A DNA stretch of 32,573 nt from NCBI GenBank assembly GCA_029934515.1, contig JAOZMB010000005.1, positions 1-32,573 of the forward strand. Direction: 5' to 3'. The stretch is from Bacteroidales bacterium. GTDB lineage: Bacteria > Bacteroidota > Bacteroidia > Bacteroidales > JAADGE01. Positions 1-9,564 of this stretch are shown one piece after another. The translations under genes were made by a program, and so were the position numbers. The notes below the pieces were generated by a model. The model searched no databases. It had not been told where the DNA came from and saw only the letters and a list, made by a program, of their open reading frames with translations. Position 1 is the first letter of the stretch. Each line of letters starts with the position of its first letter.

Positions 1-1972
1 AATCTCAAATTTATTTTCATCGTTTCCATCTGTTATTGAAAATGTAAATTCTGAACCTGCATCCTCGTCCTCAACCTGAACCTGATGAACAATGTTTCAG
101 CATTTAAAATCATTCCGGGCTGATAATATTCAGTAACTTCTTCGCCTTCATAAGGACACATTGTTTGCCCTCCTCTTGTCATAAATACTGGTCCAGTATG
201 AGCTTTAGGTGTTTTAACATCCACACTAAGATAATCTCTTGCATTTCCGTCATTAAGAACATATCCGAAAGTAACTTCGTTGGTTGTTGTTGTTCCATCG
301 GTTTTAGTTTCGCGGTGTTCATAGGTTTGTTCAATATTAATAAGCGCTCCGAGAGATCCATTAATCGAAAAACCAGTTTCATAAGCAATTCTCGGCGATA
401 CCATCCATTCAAAAGTCTCAGTTTCGGTTGTCGTAGTATCATGTGTTTCATAACTTTCGTAAATTACGCCAGCATCAAAAGATAAATTCTGGTCGAGAAT
501 AGAATTAACTTTTTGCTTCTCATTTTGTTTAAGAATTTTTTCCCATTCTTTAATTTGTTGATTAAAATGCCAGACAGTATCAGTAAATAATGAGTCTTGT
601 TGCCAATCATCTGGAATACTGAAATTATATGAATTTCCAGTATAATTAACACTGTCGGATGTTGTTTGCGTTATGTTATCGCTACCATAGTATTCATTGT
701 CTTGTGGATAATGTGAAGTATAATCTGTAGCCGTTGCCAAAAAGGAATTTCTCAACATTTCTAAATTCGGTATCAAATAATTTTTAATATGATTTTGAGA
801 ATATTGAAAAGCTGTTCCGAATTCGGTGTTCATTCTTATTCCTACAAATTTTCCAATTTTATAGCCATTAATTGGATTACCTACATGACCTTCTCCGTCA
901 TCGGACTTAAGTAAATCAATAAAAGTACATTTTCCGTAAACAATGTTTGTCGAATGTCCTATAATTATATCGCCACCACTACCAACAAAGTTTTCTTCAT
1001 CGCTTGTTTGCCAACGTTTTGATGTAGTGATTATTGAAGTTGTAGTATTTTCGTCAACCCATGTTTCGCTATGTTCAAACCCTAATGTTATATTATTATG
1101 TGCCGATGTTTCAATAATTACACCTGCACCAAGTCTTGCAAAAGTTGTAACTGTTCCTCCCATAGTTACATTTGGAGTTTCTCTGTAAATAAAATCTAAA
1201 TTATAATGATACTGAATGCTGTCAATTCTGTATTCGTATTGAATTTCTCCGTTTGGCAATGTTATTTCATTTATTATAAATAAGCAACAAATTCTCCAGT
1301 TTCCTGGTCAGGAAAAATTTTTATATTTTTAGGTGAAAGCCCTGCGATATAATACCCTGTTTCTCCGACATTATTTTCTTGGTCGTCTTCATACATTATA
1401 TTATCCCATGAATCATCAACATTGCTTGAAGTATTATCAGTTATGTCATATAGTTTTTGAGTAGTGAAACCTATTTCAGCATTACCGATATTATTTGAAG
1501 TTTTTCCTAAGCCACTTGGTTTTGCAGCTTGAATCGGTACTCCAGTAACTTTTCCTATCACTTTAACAAGAGTAATATCTTCGAAATCAATTCCAGTTAC
1601 TGGTGCCTGAAAATTGTGGTTTCCTTCAATAGGTCAGCGTCCGTTGTCAGCAAATCTGTGATTGTTCATTTTTACTTCAAAATAATGCCAACCTATAGGA
1701 ACATAAATTTCGTAATTTCCGAGATTGTCTGATTTAATCGGAATTCCGTTTGCAGCAACAACTATCTTATTATCAATGTAAAAAGTAGCATCTTCAACAG
1801 GGAAATTTGTATCTTTGTATCTTATGTTTCCTGTAATTCTAAATGCAGCAATATCAATAAAATCAATATTTTTTTGTGCAAATGTTCCACTCGGTGCTAC
1901 AAGCAAAAAGCTAAATAGCATTGATAAAAGCCATAAATTCCCGAATCGGAATCTTTTTGGTTTTTTTCTCTA
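1..1972 (-). pseudogene. Decayed gene for a large secreted/surface protein, truncated by the left window edge; ORFs 1921-1634, 1561-1274 and 1259-33 are pieces of one gene
   Basis: Three consecutive minus-strand ORFs join into one protein. Between 1634 and 1561 the frame is unchanged across one TGA (…NNHRFADNGR*PIEGNHNFQAPVTGIDFEDITLVKVIGKV…). A frameshift near 1262-1275 joins …EFVA to LFIINEITLPNGEIQYEYR. Another near 85-97 restores …HQVQVEDEDAGSEFTFSITDGNDENKFEI, which is open to the window edge. The N-terminus looks like a signal peptide (…NLWLLSMLFSFLLVAPSGTFAQ), with an in-frame TAG just upstream at ~1970-1972. Confidence 0.8.
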
Positions 1973-2033
1973 AGAAATAGATTTTTTGTTTTCAACAAAA
2001 ACAAAGTTTTTGTATTAACAGATTGTAAAATGT

Positions 2034-2168
2034 TAGGGCAGACACATCAAAAATAAATCATACTTGATTATCAATATGTTATGTTTTTAAAGCCATTAAA
2101 ATTCACTATTTTCAAAAATAGTAATTCCTTGATTTTCAGCATTTAAATATTTTGGTGCGTCTGCCCTA
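2034..2168. mobile_element. MITE-like non-autonomous element, 135 bp
   Basis: TIRs TAGGGCAGACACATCAAAA (2034-2052) and, in reverse complement, TAGGGCAGACGCACCAAAA (2150-2168): 17/19 identical. Flanked by a perfect 9-bp direct repeat GTAAAATGT (2025-2033 and 2169-2177). No coding capacity. Internal hairpin ACTATTTT-ca-AAAATAGT (2105-2122). Confidence 0.85.
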
Positions 2169-2208
2169 GTAAAATGTAAAGAATTTACCCAATATTCAGT
2201 TTTATTCT

Positions 2209-2216
2209 TAACTTTG
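2209..2216 (+). promoter_or_regulatory. Candidate Bacteroidota -7 element (TAACTTTG) for the AAA ATPase gene
   Basis: Exact match to TAnnTTTG 28 nt before ATG 2244; no convincing -33 TTTG. Confidence 0.3.
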
Positions 2217-2243
2217 CATTTTGTAATCTTAAAAATATTTATT

Positions 2244-3803
2244 ATGGAAAAATATTTTAACACCGCAGGACCTTGTAACAGTAAAGAACATTATATGTTG
2301 CCGACATCAGAAATAATAAAAGAAATAATGTTTTTAATAAGACGAAAACAATATTTTGTAATTCATGCTGCCCGACAAACAGGAAAAACAACATTAATAA
2401 AAAACATTGTAACTGAAATTAACAAGGGAAAAGATTACTACGCATTATATTGCTCGTTGGAATCGGTGCAGGTGTTTAGTAAACCTGAAATAGGAATAAA
2501 ACAAATATTAAGTGTTTTAAGAAAATCATTCAGATATTCAAAAATACCGAACAAAGAAAAATTCGGAGCAAATACTGAAAACGAAACAACAAGTACTTTG
2601 ATAAATGTAGCCCTAAGCGATTTTTGTATTGATACAGACAAACCTTTAATCATATTTTTTGATGAAATAGATGGATTAGAGAACGGAACATTATTAACTT
2701 TTTTGCGTCAATTAAGAGACGGATATATAAATCGCCCTGAAACCAACTTTGTTCATAGCATTGCTCTTGTAGGAATGCGAAATATCAGAGATTACAAATC
2801 AAAACTAAAAAAAGGATATCAAACACTAGGCTCAAAAAGTCCATTTAATATTGTTACAAAGACTTTTACATTAAAAAATTTTACTCTCGAAGAAGTTAAA
2901 AATTTATACAAACAGCATACAGACGCAACAAAACAAATATTTGAAAAATCAGTAACAGAATATATACATTCGCAATGCGATGGTCAGCCTTGGCTTGTAA
3001 ATGCAATTGCTGCCGAAATTATTCAAGAAATTTTAAAAAATGATTTTTCAAAAACGATAACAAAAAAATTAGCAAAACAAGCAATTCAAAACATTATTTT
3101 GCGAAGAGATACACATATTGACAGCCTTTTGAGTAAACTGAAAGAAGAAAGAGTAAAAAAAATAATTGAACCTATAATTATTACTACAATTGAAAATGAT
3201 ATTGACGATTTTACAAGCGATGATTTGCAATATTGTAAAGACCTTGGACTTATTGCCAAAAAAAATTATACATGGCAACCTTCAAATCTAATTTATTCTG
3301 AAATTATTATCCGCAGACTATCAAATAACAGTCAAGAAAAATTTGAAACCACAGTAAAAAATACTTGGATAAATAAAAATAATACAATTGATATGAACGG
3401 TTTATTAGAAGCTTTTCAAGAATTTTGGCGTGAAAATAGTGATATCTGGCTTAGCAAATATCAGTATCGAGAAGCCGCGCCTCACCTTATTTTACAAGCA
3501 TTTCTGCAAAGAGTTATCAACAGCGGAGGCGATATTCTGCGTGAATATGCCTACGCCAGAAAACGTATTGATTTATGCGTTCTTTTTGGTGGACGAAAAT
3601 ATCCATTAGAATTAAAACTTAATTACGGCAAAAAAACAATTCCCGAAGGTTTAGAACAACTTGATGAGTATATGGACGGTTTCGGTGAAAAAATTGGTTG
3701 GCTCATAATATTCGACAGAAATAATAAAATATCTTGGGAAGAAAAAATCTATTGGAAAACAGAAAAATATAACGATAAAATTATTCATATTGTAGGTTGT
3801 TGA
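2244..3803 (+). CDS. AAA-like ATPase with C-terminal PD-(D/E)XK nuclease-like domain
   Basis: Walker A-like AARQTGKTT, Walker B LIIFFDEID; C-terminal RKRIDLCVLFGGRKYPLELKL fits a PD-(D/E)XK core. ATG at 2244 preferred over the upstream ORF extension. Confidence 0.75.
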   Translation: MEKYFNTAGPCNSKEHYMLPTSEIIKEIMFLIRRKQYFVIHAARQTGKTTLIKNIVTEINKGKDYYALYCSLESVQVFSKPEIGIKQILSVLRKSFRYSKIPNKEKFGANTENETTSTLINVALSDFCIDTDKPLIIFFDEIDGLENGTLLTFLRQLRDGYINRPETNFVHSIALVGMRNIRDYKSKLKKGYQTLGSKSPFNIVTKTFTLKNFTLEEVKNLYKQHTDATKQIFEKSVTEYIHSQCDGQPWLVNAIAAEIIQEILKNDFSKTITKKLAKQAIQNIILRRDTHIDSLLSKLKEERVKKIIEPIIITTIENDIDDFTSDDLQYCKDLGLIAKKNYTWQPSNLIYSEIIIRRLSNNSQEKFETTVKNTWINKNNTIDMNGLLEAFQEFWRENSDIWLSKYQYREAAPHLILQAFLQRVINSGGDILREYAYARKRIDLCVLFGGRKYPLELKLNYGKKTIPEGLEQLDEYMDGFGEKIGWLIIFDRNNKISWEEKIYWKTEKYNDKIIHIVGC

Positions 3804-3879
3804 TTTTTTCTAATAGTTCCATGCTACTGGACAGATACAGACAAACAAAATCAATTTGAATTTCCTTTTCTTTTTCATT

Positions 3880-6441
3880 TTATTGTTCATTCAAAACATT
3901 TTCTAATGTTTCTTTAAATTTATTTTCATTATCGTTGTTATAAAAAGGAACACCTGTTATTAAATATTTATCAGATTGAATTTCTATTACTTCATTTTTG
4001 TTTCGTATTTCCTTTAAGAAATCTTCTTTCCATTTATCATAATATTTTAAGTGTTTGCCTTTTGGTTCAATAAAAACTTGATAAGTTAATTTTTTATCGC
4101 TCTTTTGCTGGCAGAATAAAACAAAATCTGGTTCAAATCCTCTACCAATTTTATCAAAGATTTTTAGTTCTCTTTCGTTTCTTATTAAGTATATATCTTC
4201 AAAATTTTGTTTTAAATTTTCGAATCGCCTTGCAAACATCTCTACAAATGATTTTTCTTCGCGCGTTCCATAGTTTGCATTATAAACATACCAATTTGGC
4301 TCACTTACAACATCAAACTGCCCATCTGCTCTTTCACTATCTTTATACACTTTTATTTTTTTGTCTTTGAATACTTCATGGACAAATTTATTTATATAGT
4401 TAGAACCCTCATATTCAGATAGATTTGATTTTATGTCGGTTTCAATAGTTTGTAATAATCCTTGAACTGCTGTTAAAAAATCAAAATGCGAAATTCTTGA
4501 AAGCCTTTTTTTTGTTCCTTTAAAAGTAATTTCTAATCCTCCAAGATAATCAATATTTTTAATGAAATTAGATAAAGAATTAACATTCGGAAAATAACGC
4601 TCTAAATTATTAAAATAGAAAAAAAGATTTTGCGATAATGCAAACCTGATAACATGTTTTGAAATATCTGACATCTTTATATCTTTTTCTATTTGTATCT
4701 CATCTTCCGAACTTGGACTTTCCATAAAATTAAATGCGCTTGTTACTTTACCGACACCAGAAGATAAAACATGCTTATAATTTTTGTTTTTAATTCCTAA
4801 ATCAGAAAAAGATTTTACATTATTGTAGCTCTTTTTAATTTTTTTATTGAAATGGACTCTTCCTTTTTTATAAAAATCTGTTTTCTTAAAATCTTTTTTT
4901 AGAGTTATTTGCTTTGTCTCTAACTTATTATCGTCTTCATAAATACCAGTATCAATTAGTGCTTTTTTTATTTCTGAAATATAACGGCTGTCTTCTTTTG
5001 TATGATAATAAAGCTCTTCTAATATTTTGAAATCATTTGAAATATCATTGTCATATTTACGAGTAAATTTATCTTGCGAGTCATCTAAGGTAAATGGAAA
5101 ATATCTTGCTCCACGTCCAATTAATTGTGCTTCCGAAACAGTAGTCTTTCCCAGATTACCTTTTTTACCGACTCTGGTTTCATATAAACGAACAATATCA
5201 AAAAGATTTAAAACGTCCCAACCTTCGTTTAATTTTTTAACTGCAAAAACAGCTCTAATAGGGTTGTTTTCATCTTCTAATGTATTTAAACGAATTTGGT
5301 TAGAAGTCGCTTCTTTGTCATTATTGGCACTTATACAATTTTCTATTTTGAAATTAGCTTGAATTCGTTTTGCTATTTCCGTATATGAAATATTTTTATT
5401 TTCAAAAAAAACAAAAGCTTTCTGAACAATATTTACTGTTGACGTTTTTTGAATATTCTCAACCATTTTTGATGAAAAATTATCAATCAATTTATGAAAA
5501 TTTAATTTATTCTGCTCAGACTCTTTTATAGTTCGCTTTGCTTTAAAAAGAATTACTGGTTTTAAATTAATGTCGTTTGAAGTTGCTAATTCTTGACGGT
5601 ATAAATTAAGAATCAGAGCTTGTATAATTCGTTCCTGCTCTTCGTAATATGAACGAATTAGATTAATTTCTTTTGAATATTTATCAATTCTGAATTGTGA
5701 AAGGTCATATTTATGTATTACTTTATCTTGATATTTTTTTGTAATTTTTTGGCTTTTATAATCAATAGTTGCTGTAAATTCTAAAAGAATATTTTCATAG
5801 TTTTGGTTTAATATTTTTTCAACTGTACCTTCCCAACTGCCAAATAATTTACCTTTTTTTTTGGTAGCAGAACTTAAATGGTGAGCTTCGTCGGCAATTA
5901 ATATTATTTTCCTATCTATAAAATCCTCGAAAGTAACGCTATTTTCTTTGGTAATGTTAAGGTCATTATGCAACTGTTGTATTGTAGTAAATTTGATATT
6001 GATATTTTCGTTGTCTGATTCTTCAAAATTATCTACTTCTTTTATAAATATTTCTTTACCATCAATTACAATTTTATTACTAAATAAATATTTTGATGCT
6101 TGCTTGTTTAAAAAATTGTCTTTCGTTTTATTTATAATATTATTTGAATTTACAAAAAATAAAAAATTAAGATAGCCAGTTTTTTCATATAAATAAAGTA
6201 TTAAACCAGCCATAACAAGAGTTTTACCGCTTCCAGTTGCCATATTGTAAAGTAAATGAAAGGGACGATTTGGTTTGTCTTCGAAATCTTCGTTGTAGCA
6301 AAGTATAAAACGCTGAAAAGACTCGGTTTGATAAGGTCTTACTTTGTATTTTAGATTATTCGTAACAAAATTGGGAACTTCTGTTCTGGCAAGTTCTCGT
6401 TTACCAAACTCATGTATTAAGGTATCGTATAAAAATGCCAT
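3880..6441 (-). CDS. res: Type III restriction enzyme, Res subunit (DEAD/DEAH helicase + nuclease)
   Basis: ATGSGKT Walker A, DEAH box (ILIADEAHH), C-terminal FEPDFVLF…YQVFIEPKG endonuclease motif; lies immediately downstream of mod. Confidence 0.9.
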   Translation of the reverse strand: MAFLYDTLIHEFGKRELARTEVPNFVTNNLKYKVRPYQTESFQRFILCYNEDFEDKPNRPFHLLYNMATGSGKTLVMAGLILYLYEKTGYLNFLFFVNSNNIINKTKDNFLNKQASKYLFSNKIVIDGKEIFIKEVDNFEESDNENINIKFTTIQQLHNDLNITKENSVTFEDFIDRKIILIADEAHHLSSATKKKGKLFGSWEGTVEKILNQNYENILLEFTATIDYKSQKITKKYQDKVIHKYDLSQFRIDKYSKEINLIRSYYEEQERIIQALILNLYRQELATSNDINLKPVILFKAKRTIKESEQNKLNFHKLIDNFSSKMVENIQKTSTVNIVQKAFVFFENKNISYTEIAKRIQANFKIENCISANNDKEATSNQIRLNTLEDENNPIRAVFAVKKLNEGWDVLNLFDIVRLYETRVGKKGNLGKTTVSEAQLIGRGARYFPFTLDDSQDKFTRKYDNDISNDFKILEELYYHTKEDSRYISEIKKALIDTGIYEDDNKLETKQITLKKDFKKTDFYKKGRVHFNKKIKKSYNNVKSFSDLGIKNKNYKHVLSSGVGKVTSAFNFMESPSSEDEIQIEKDIKMSDISKHVIRFALSQNLFFYFNNLERYFPNVNSLSNFIKNIDYLGGLEITFKGTKKRLSRISHFDFLTAVQGLLQTIETDIKSNLSEYEGSNYINKFVHEVFKDKKIKVYKDSERADGQFDVVSEPNWYVYNANYGTREEKSFVEMFARRFENLKQNFEDIYLIRNERELKIFDKIGRGFEPDFVLFCQQKSDKKLTYQVFIEPKGKHLKYYDKWKEDFLKEIRNKNEVIEIQSDKYLITGVPFYNNDNENKFKETLENVLNEQ

Positions 6442-6443
6442 AA

Positions 6444-8492
6444 TTAATATTTTTTTATTTGATAAAAACTATTTGTTATTTGTTGCTCTTCCGGGCTGAC
6501 TTCAAAATCGGAATCGTTGATAGACGAAAGATTTACATATAACTGATTTTTGTCTAATAATTCTACCAAATGTTCTTTTTGCTGTTTTAATTCTAATCGC
6601 GTAAACTCATCAATATGCTCTTCTTGTTTTTTTATATCTACATTGTAGTTTAAAAAAGATTTAGATTTCATCTGCTCCCATATTTTAAATAATGCTGTGC
6701 TGTCTTCGGCTTCTGATATATGTTCTATAAATGTTTGATTATATTTTTTTAGCTCGAAATAGGTAAAAGAACCGCCACCTTGCCAGTTTACTGACTTTGA
6801 AATTCCAGAAGTATCATTATTAATTACATTTTGTAATCTCTTAACACTATCATTTTTGCCATAATCTAACTGTTCTATTCCAATATATTGTCTTTCCATT
6901 TTATGAGCAACAGCACAAGTCGTTCCACTTCCTAAATGATAATCAAGAACTATATCAGTTTTATTGGTAATCATTTTTAAAAGTCTATGCAATATCTTTT
7001 CTGGTTTTTTACCATTACTCAGTTTTACTCCTCCTTCGTCAGATATTGCTCCTGTAGTTTTAATGTCTTGCCAAAAATCACAAGGATTTTTAAAAATGTT
7101 AGCATCTGCAAAAATTACCTGTAGTCTTGGTTGTTTTGTATTGCGATTAAAATTTGTAATATAGAAGAACAATATACCTTTTTTAGATATAGCGGCAGCA
7201 ATATCTTGTTTTGGAATTGAATCTAAATTTTTAACAAATTTAGTAAGACTTGAAGAACCAGCTGTCTTAATTATTCGATAACTATTATTAAATAACCACT
7301 CTTTTATTTCAACTTCATCTTTAAAATTTAATTCTTTTATTTTTTTTGAAAGTGATATTTTCTTGGTATTTGATAAGATTTTATTAGCTTCTATAACATC
7401 ATTATCTGTGTTGATTTCTTTTGCCTCAAATTCAATTAAAGCCTCTCTATCTTTTTTGCTTATTTCTTCAATAAAAATATTATTTTCTTTGTCCCATTCT
7501 TTTTGTTTATACTTATCAATTTTTAAAAATCCATTAAAATTTGACATTTTATAAATTAAAATATATTCCTTTATTTTTGGAAATCTACTTTTTGCATGAT
7601 TCATTTTTACACCACTTGCTTCACTCATTTTAACAACTATATTATTAAGAAAACAACCTTGAAAAACTTCATCCATAAGAATTTTTAAATATGCATTTTC
7701 ATTATCATCACATTGCACACATATAACTCCATCATTTCTCAGTAAATTGCGAGCTATTTCTAATCTATTCTTCATAAATGTTAACCATGTTGAATGATTA
7801 AAATTATCATTGTATTTAAAACTGTCATTACCTGTATTGTAAGGTGGGTCTATATAAATTAGTTTTATTTTTCCGGCAAATTCTTTTTTTAATGAATGTA
7901 AAGCGAGAAGGTTATTTCCTTTTATAATAATGTTGTCTGTGATTGTATTTTTTGGTAAGTTACGTTTTTTATTTAGTTCTTCATCACGCTTAAAACCTTT
8001 AAATTTATGTTCACCATTTTTGTCAAAAGTTTTAGCATTTGTTAGCATTTTTGGTTCTAAAAGTTGTGTAATTTCGTCTTGTGCGAGTGTTTCGTTAAAA
8101 AATATTTCTTCTCTTTTGTCTTCTTCTCTGCTTTGTCCTCCTTCTAGTATACAATCTTTAAAAGGCCATACGAGTGCTACTTCGTTTCTTTGTTTTAGAT
8201 ATTTGTTTCCAATTGTTAGTCCTACTTTGTTTTTATATTTTGTGTAGCTGTCATTTAAGTAGTTTTTTTGTTCTAGGAATTGGACAAACAAATTTTGTTT
8301 AAAAACTAATATTTTTTTTATTTCGATAAAGAATTTTTCTTTTAACTCTTTATTTTCCAATAGCAATTCAATTATTTTATCATCAAAATTTTGAGCTTTA
8401 TTTATTACAACCCATTTTTTAATTTCTCCATTATCAGTAACAAAATTGTTTTCTTTTTTGAGTTGTTTTTCTAATATTTTGTATAATTTCAT
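6444..8492 (-). CDS. mod: Type III restriction-modification system DNA methyltransferase, Mod subunit
   Basis: DPPYNTGNDSFKYNDNFNHSTWLTFMKNRLEIAR motif and later DYHLGSGTT SAM-binding motif in beta-class order; gap of 2 nt to res. Confidence 0.92.
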   Translation of the reverse strand: MKLYKILEKQLKKENNFVTDNGEIKKWVVINKAQNFDDKIIELLLENKELKEKFFIEIKKILVFKQNLFVQFLEQKNYLNDSYTKYKNKVGLTIGNKYLKQRNEVALVWPFKDCILEGGQSREEDKREEIFFNETLAQDEITQLLEPKMLTNAKTFDKNGEHKFKGFKRDEELNKKRNLPKNTITDNIIIKGNNLLALHSLKKEFAGKIKLIYIDPPYNTGNDSFKYNDNFNHSTWLTFMKNRLEIARNLLRNDGVICVQCDDNENAYLKILMDEVFQGCFLNNIVVKMSEASGVKMNHAKSRFPKIKEYILIYKMSNFNGFLKIDKYKQKEWDKENNIFIEEISKKDREALIEFEAKEINTDNDVIEANKILSNTKKISLSKKIKELNFKDEVEIKEWLFNNSYRIIKTAGSSSLTKFVKNLDSIPKQDIAAAISKKGILFFYITNFNRNTKQPRLQVIFADANIFKNPCDFWQDIKTTGAISDEGGVKLSNGKKPEKILHRLLKMITNKTDIVLDYHLGSGTTCAVAHKMERQYIGIEQLDYGKNDSVKRLQNVINNDTSGISKSVNWQGGGSFTYFELKKYNQTFIEHISEAEDSTALFKIWEQMKSKSFLNYNVDIKKQEEHIDEFTRLELKQQKEHLVELLDKNQLYVNLSSINDSDFEVSPEEQQITNSFYQIKKY

Positions 8493-8582
8493 ATATATAA
8501 AAAATTAAAAATAATTACAACCCGCAAAAGTAGAGTAAATATTACAGAAAGAGTAAACTATTTTAATTTTTGATACAATTCG

Positions 8583-8620
8583 CATAATAGGAACACGGAA
8601 GAACACAGATTTATAAATCT
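8583..8620. repeat. Dispersed intergenic repeat, copy 1 (short form)
   Basis: CATAATAGGAACACGGAAGAACACAGAT|TTATAAATCT; identical to 20227-20283 except for 19 missing nt. Contains 14-bp palindrome AGATTTATAAATCT (8607-8620). Confidence 0.8.
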
Positions 8621-8622
8621 TA

Positions 8623-8662
8623 ACAAAAAACAAATCATGAAGTTATTTTTTAACAATTACTT
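8623..8662. repeat. 40-bp direct repeat, left copy
   Basis: ACAAAAAACAAATCATGAAGTTATTTTTTAACAATTACTT; 39/40 identical to 10048-10087. Confidence 0.85.
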
Positions 8663-8708
8663 ACTGTATATAAACTGTCGTTGTTTCTTTAAGTCACACT
8701 GTCAGTAA
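8637..8708 (+). other. Mini-ORF of 23 codons, MKLFFNNYLLYINCRCFFKSHCQ, starting inside the left 40-bp repeat
   Basis: ATG at 8637, TAA at 8706-8708; shares MKLFFN-Y and 14 nt of upstream sequence with the mini-ORF at 10062. Coding status unproven. Confidence 0.25.
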
Positions 8709-8740
8709 TTTATTTTCAAACAAAAAAAGTATTCACTATT

Positions 8741-9247
8741 ATGGAACGAAAACTAAAACGTCAAATAAAAACTGTTGGTTCTGTTGTTAAAATACCTCTT
8801 GAAAATGGCTATCATTCTTATGCAAGAATATTAGAAATTTTGATTGCATTTTACGATATTCAAACGAAAGAGGAATTAGAAGTTGAAGAAATTATAAAAA
8901 ATAAAGTTTTGTTTGTTACAGGAGTTTACGATTGGGTAATTAAAAAAGGTTATTGGCAAAAGATTGGAAAGAAACGTCCTTTGGAAAATTATTTGACAGA
9001 ATTGGAACGCCGACCTATGTACACGGAAGATGAATTTATAGGCAAATGCATCATTCATTATTACAATGGAAACAGAAAAATTGTTGAACGAGATGAAGTA
9101 AGAGGAATAGAAAGTGCTACCATCTGGGATTATAAAGGCATTGAAAAAAGATTAAGTGATCATTATGCAGGGCGTTTTAATCAAGATGTTGATAATATAT
9201 TGAACGGAAAGCCATTTACAGGAATGTTGGAGCGTTCAAGAAATTAA
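8741..9247 (+). CDS. Imm26-like immunity protein
   Basis: Pattern VGSVVKIPLENGYHSYARIL…FYDIQTKEE…KGYWQKIGKK resembles the Imm26 family; no adjacent toxin-domain protein. Confidence 0.65.
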   Translation: MERKLKRQIKTVGSVVKIPLENGYHSYARILEILIAFYDIQTKEELEVEEIIKNKVLFVTGVYDWVIKKGYWQKIGKKRPLENYLTELERRPMYTEDEFIGKCIIHYYNGNRKIVERDEVRGIESATIWDYKGIEKRLSDHYAGRFNQDVDNILNGKPFTGMLERSRN

Positions 9248-9270
9248 TATAAGATTTTTATTTCTTGATT

Positions 9271-9301
9271 TTTGCTTTATAAAAAAAACTTTATAAATTT
9301 G
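9271..9301 (+). promoter_or_regulatory. Candidate Bacteroidota sigma-ABfr-type promoter for the TA operon
   Basis: TTTG (9271-9274) - N19 - TAAATTTG (9294-9301); antitoxin ATG 27 nt downstream. Confidence 0.5.
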
Positions 9302-9327
9302 TATTTTTTAATTTAAATAACAAAAAG

Positions 9328-9564
9328 ATGTCTACTGAAACATTAAACCATCCTCTATCTAAAGCACAAATAGAAATCTTAAATTTATTTTCAATGAAAA
9401 TGACTGATGATGATTTGTTGAATTTAAAAAATGTTCTAATAAATTTCTTAACTCAAAAACTTGATATACTTACTAATGATTTTTGGGATAAGAATAATTT
9501 CGATAATGAAAAAATGGAACAGCTTTTAAATACACATAATAGGACAACATACAAACCAAAATAA
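9328..9564 (+). CDS. Putative antitoxin partnered with PIN toxin
   Basis: 78-aa acidic protein (LSKAQIEILNLFS…) immediately abutting the PIN-domain gene, the standard TA arrangement. Confidence 0.7.
   Translation: MSTETLNHPLSKAQIEILNLFSMKMTDDDLLNLKNVLINFLTQKLDILTNDFWDKNNFDNEKMEQLLNTHNRTTYKPK

Noticed and set aside
165-485. Plus-strand 106-aa ORF and the overlapping small minus ORFs (179-451, 464-652)
   Set aside because: Antisense or off-frame to the longer decayed gene; composition is that of shadow ORFs.
1634-1636. Selenocysteine or UGA=Trp recoding
   Set aside because: The same gene also has two frameshifts, and other genes here (for example the AAA ATPase, ending HIVGC-TGA) use TGA as a normal stop. 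No SECIS-like structure was identified.
3801-3920. 37-codon in-frame extension after the TGA stop of the AAA ATPase gene
   Set aside because: It runs into the antisense of res, and the AAA protein already ends at a natural point; chance extension.
5027-8247. Plus-strand ORFs antisense to res and mod (5027, 5948, 6964, 7363, 7930)
   Set aside because: Fully inside well-supported minus-strand genes; no domain-like sequence and no plausible start context.
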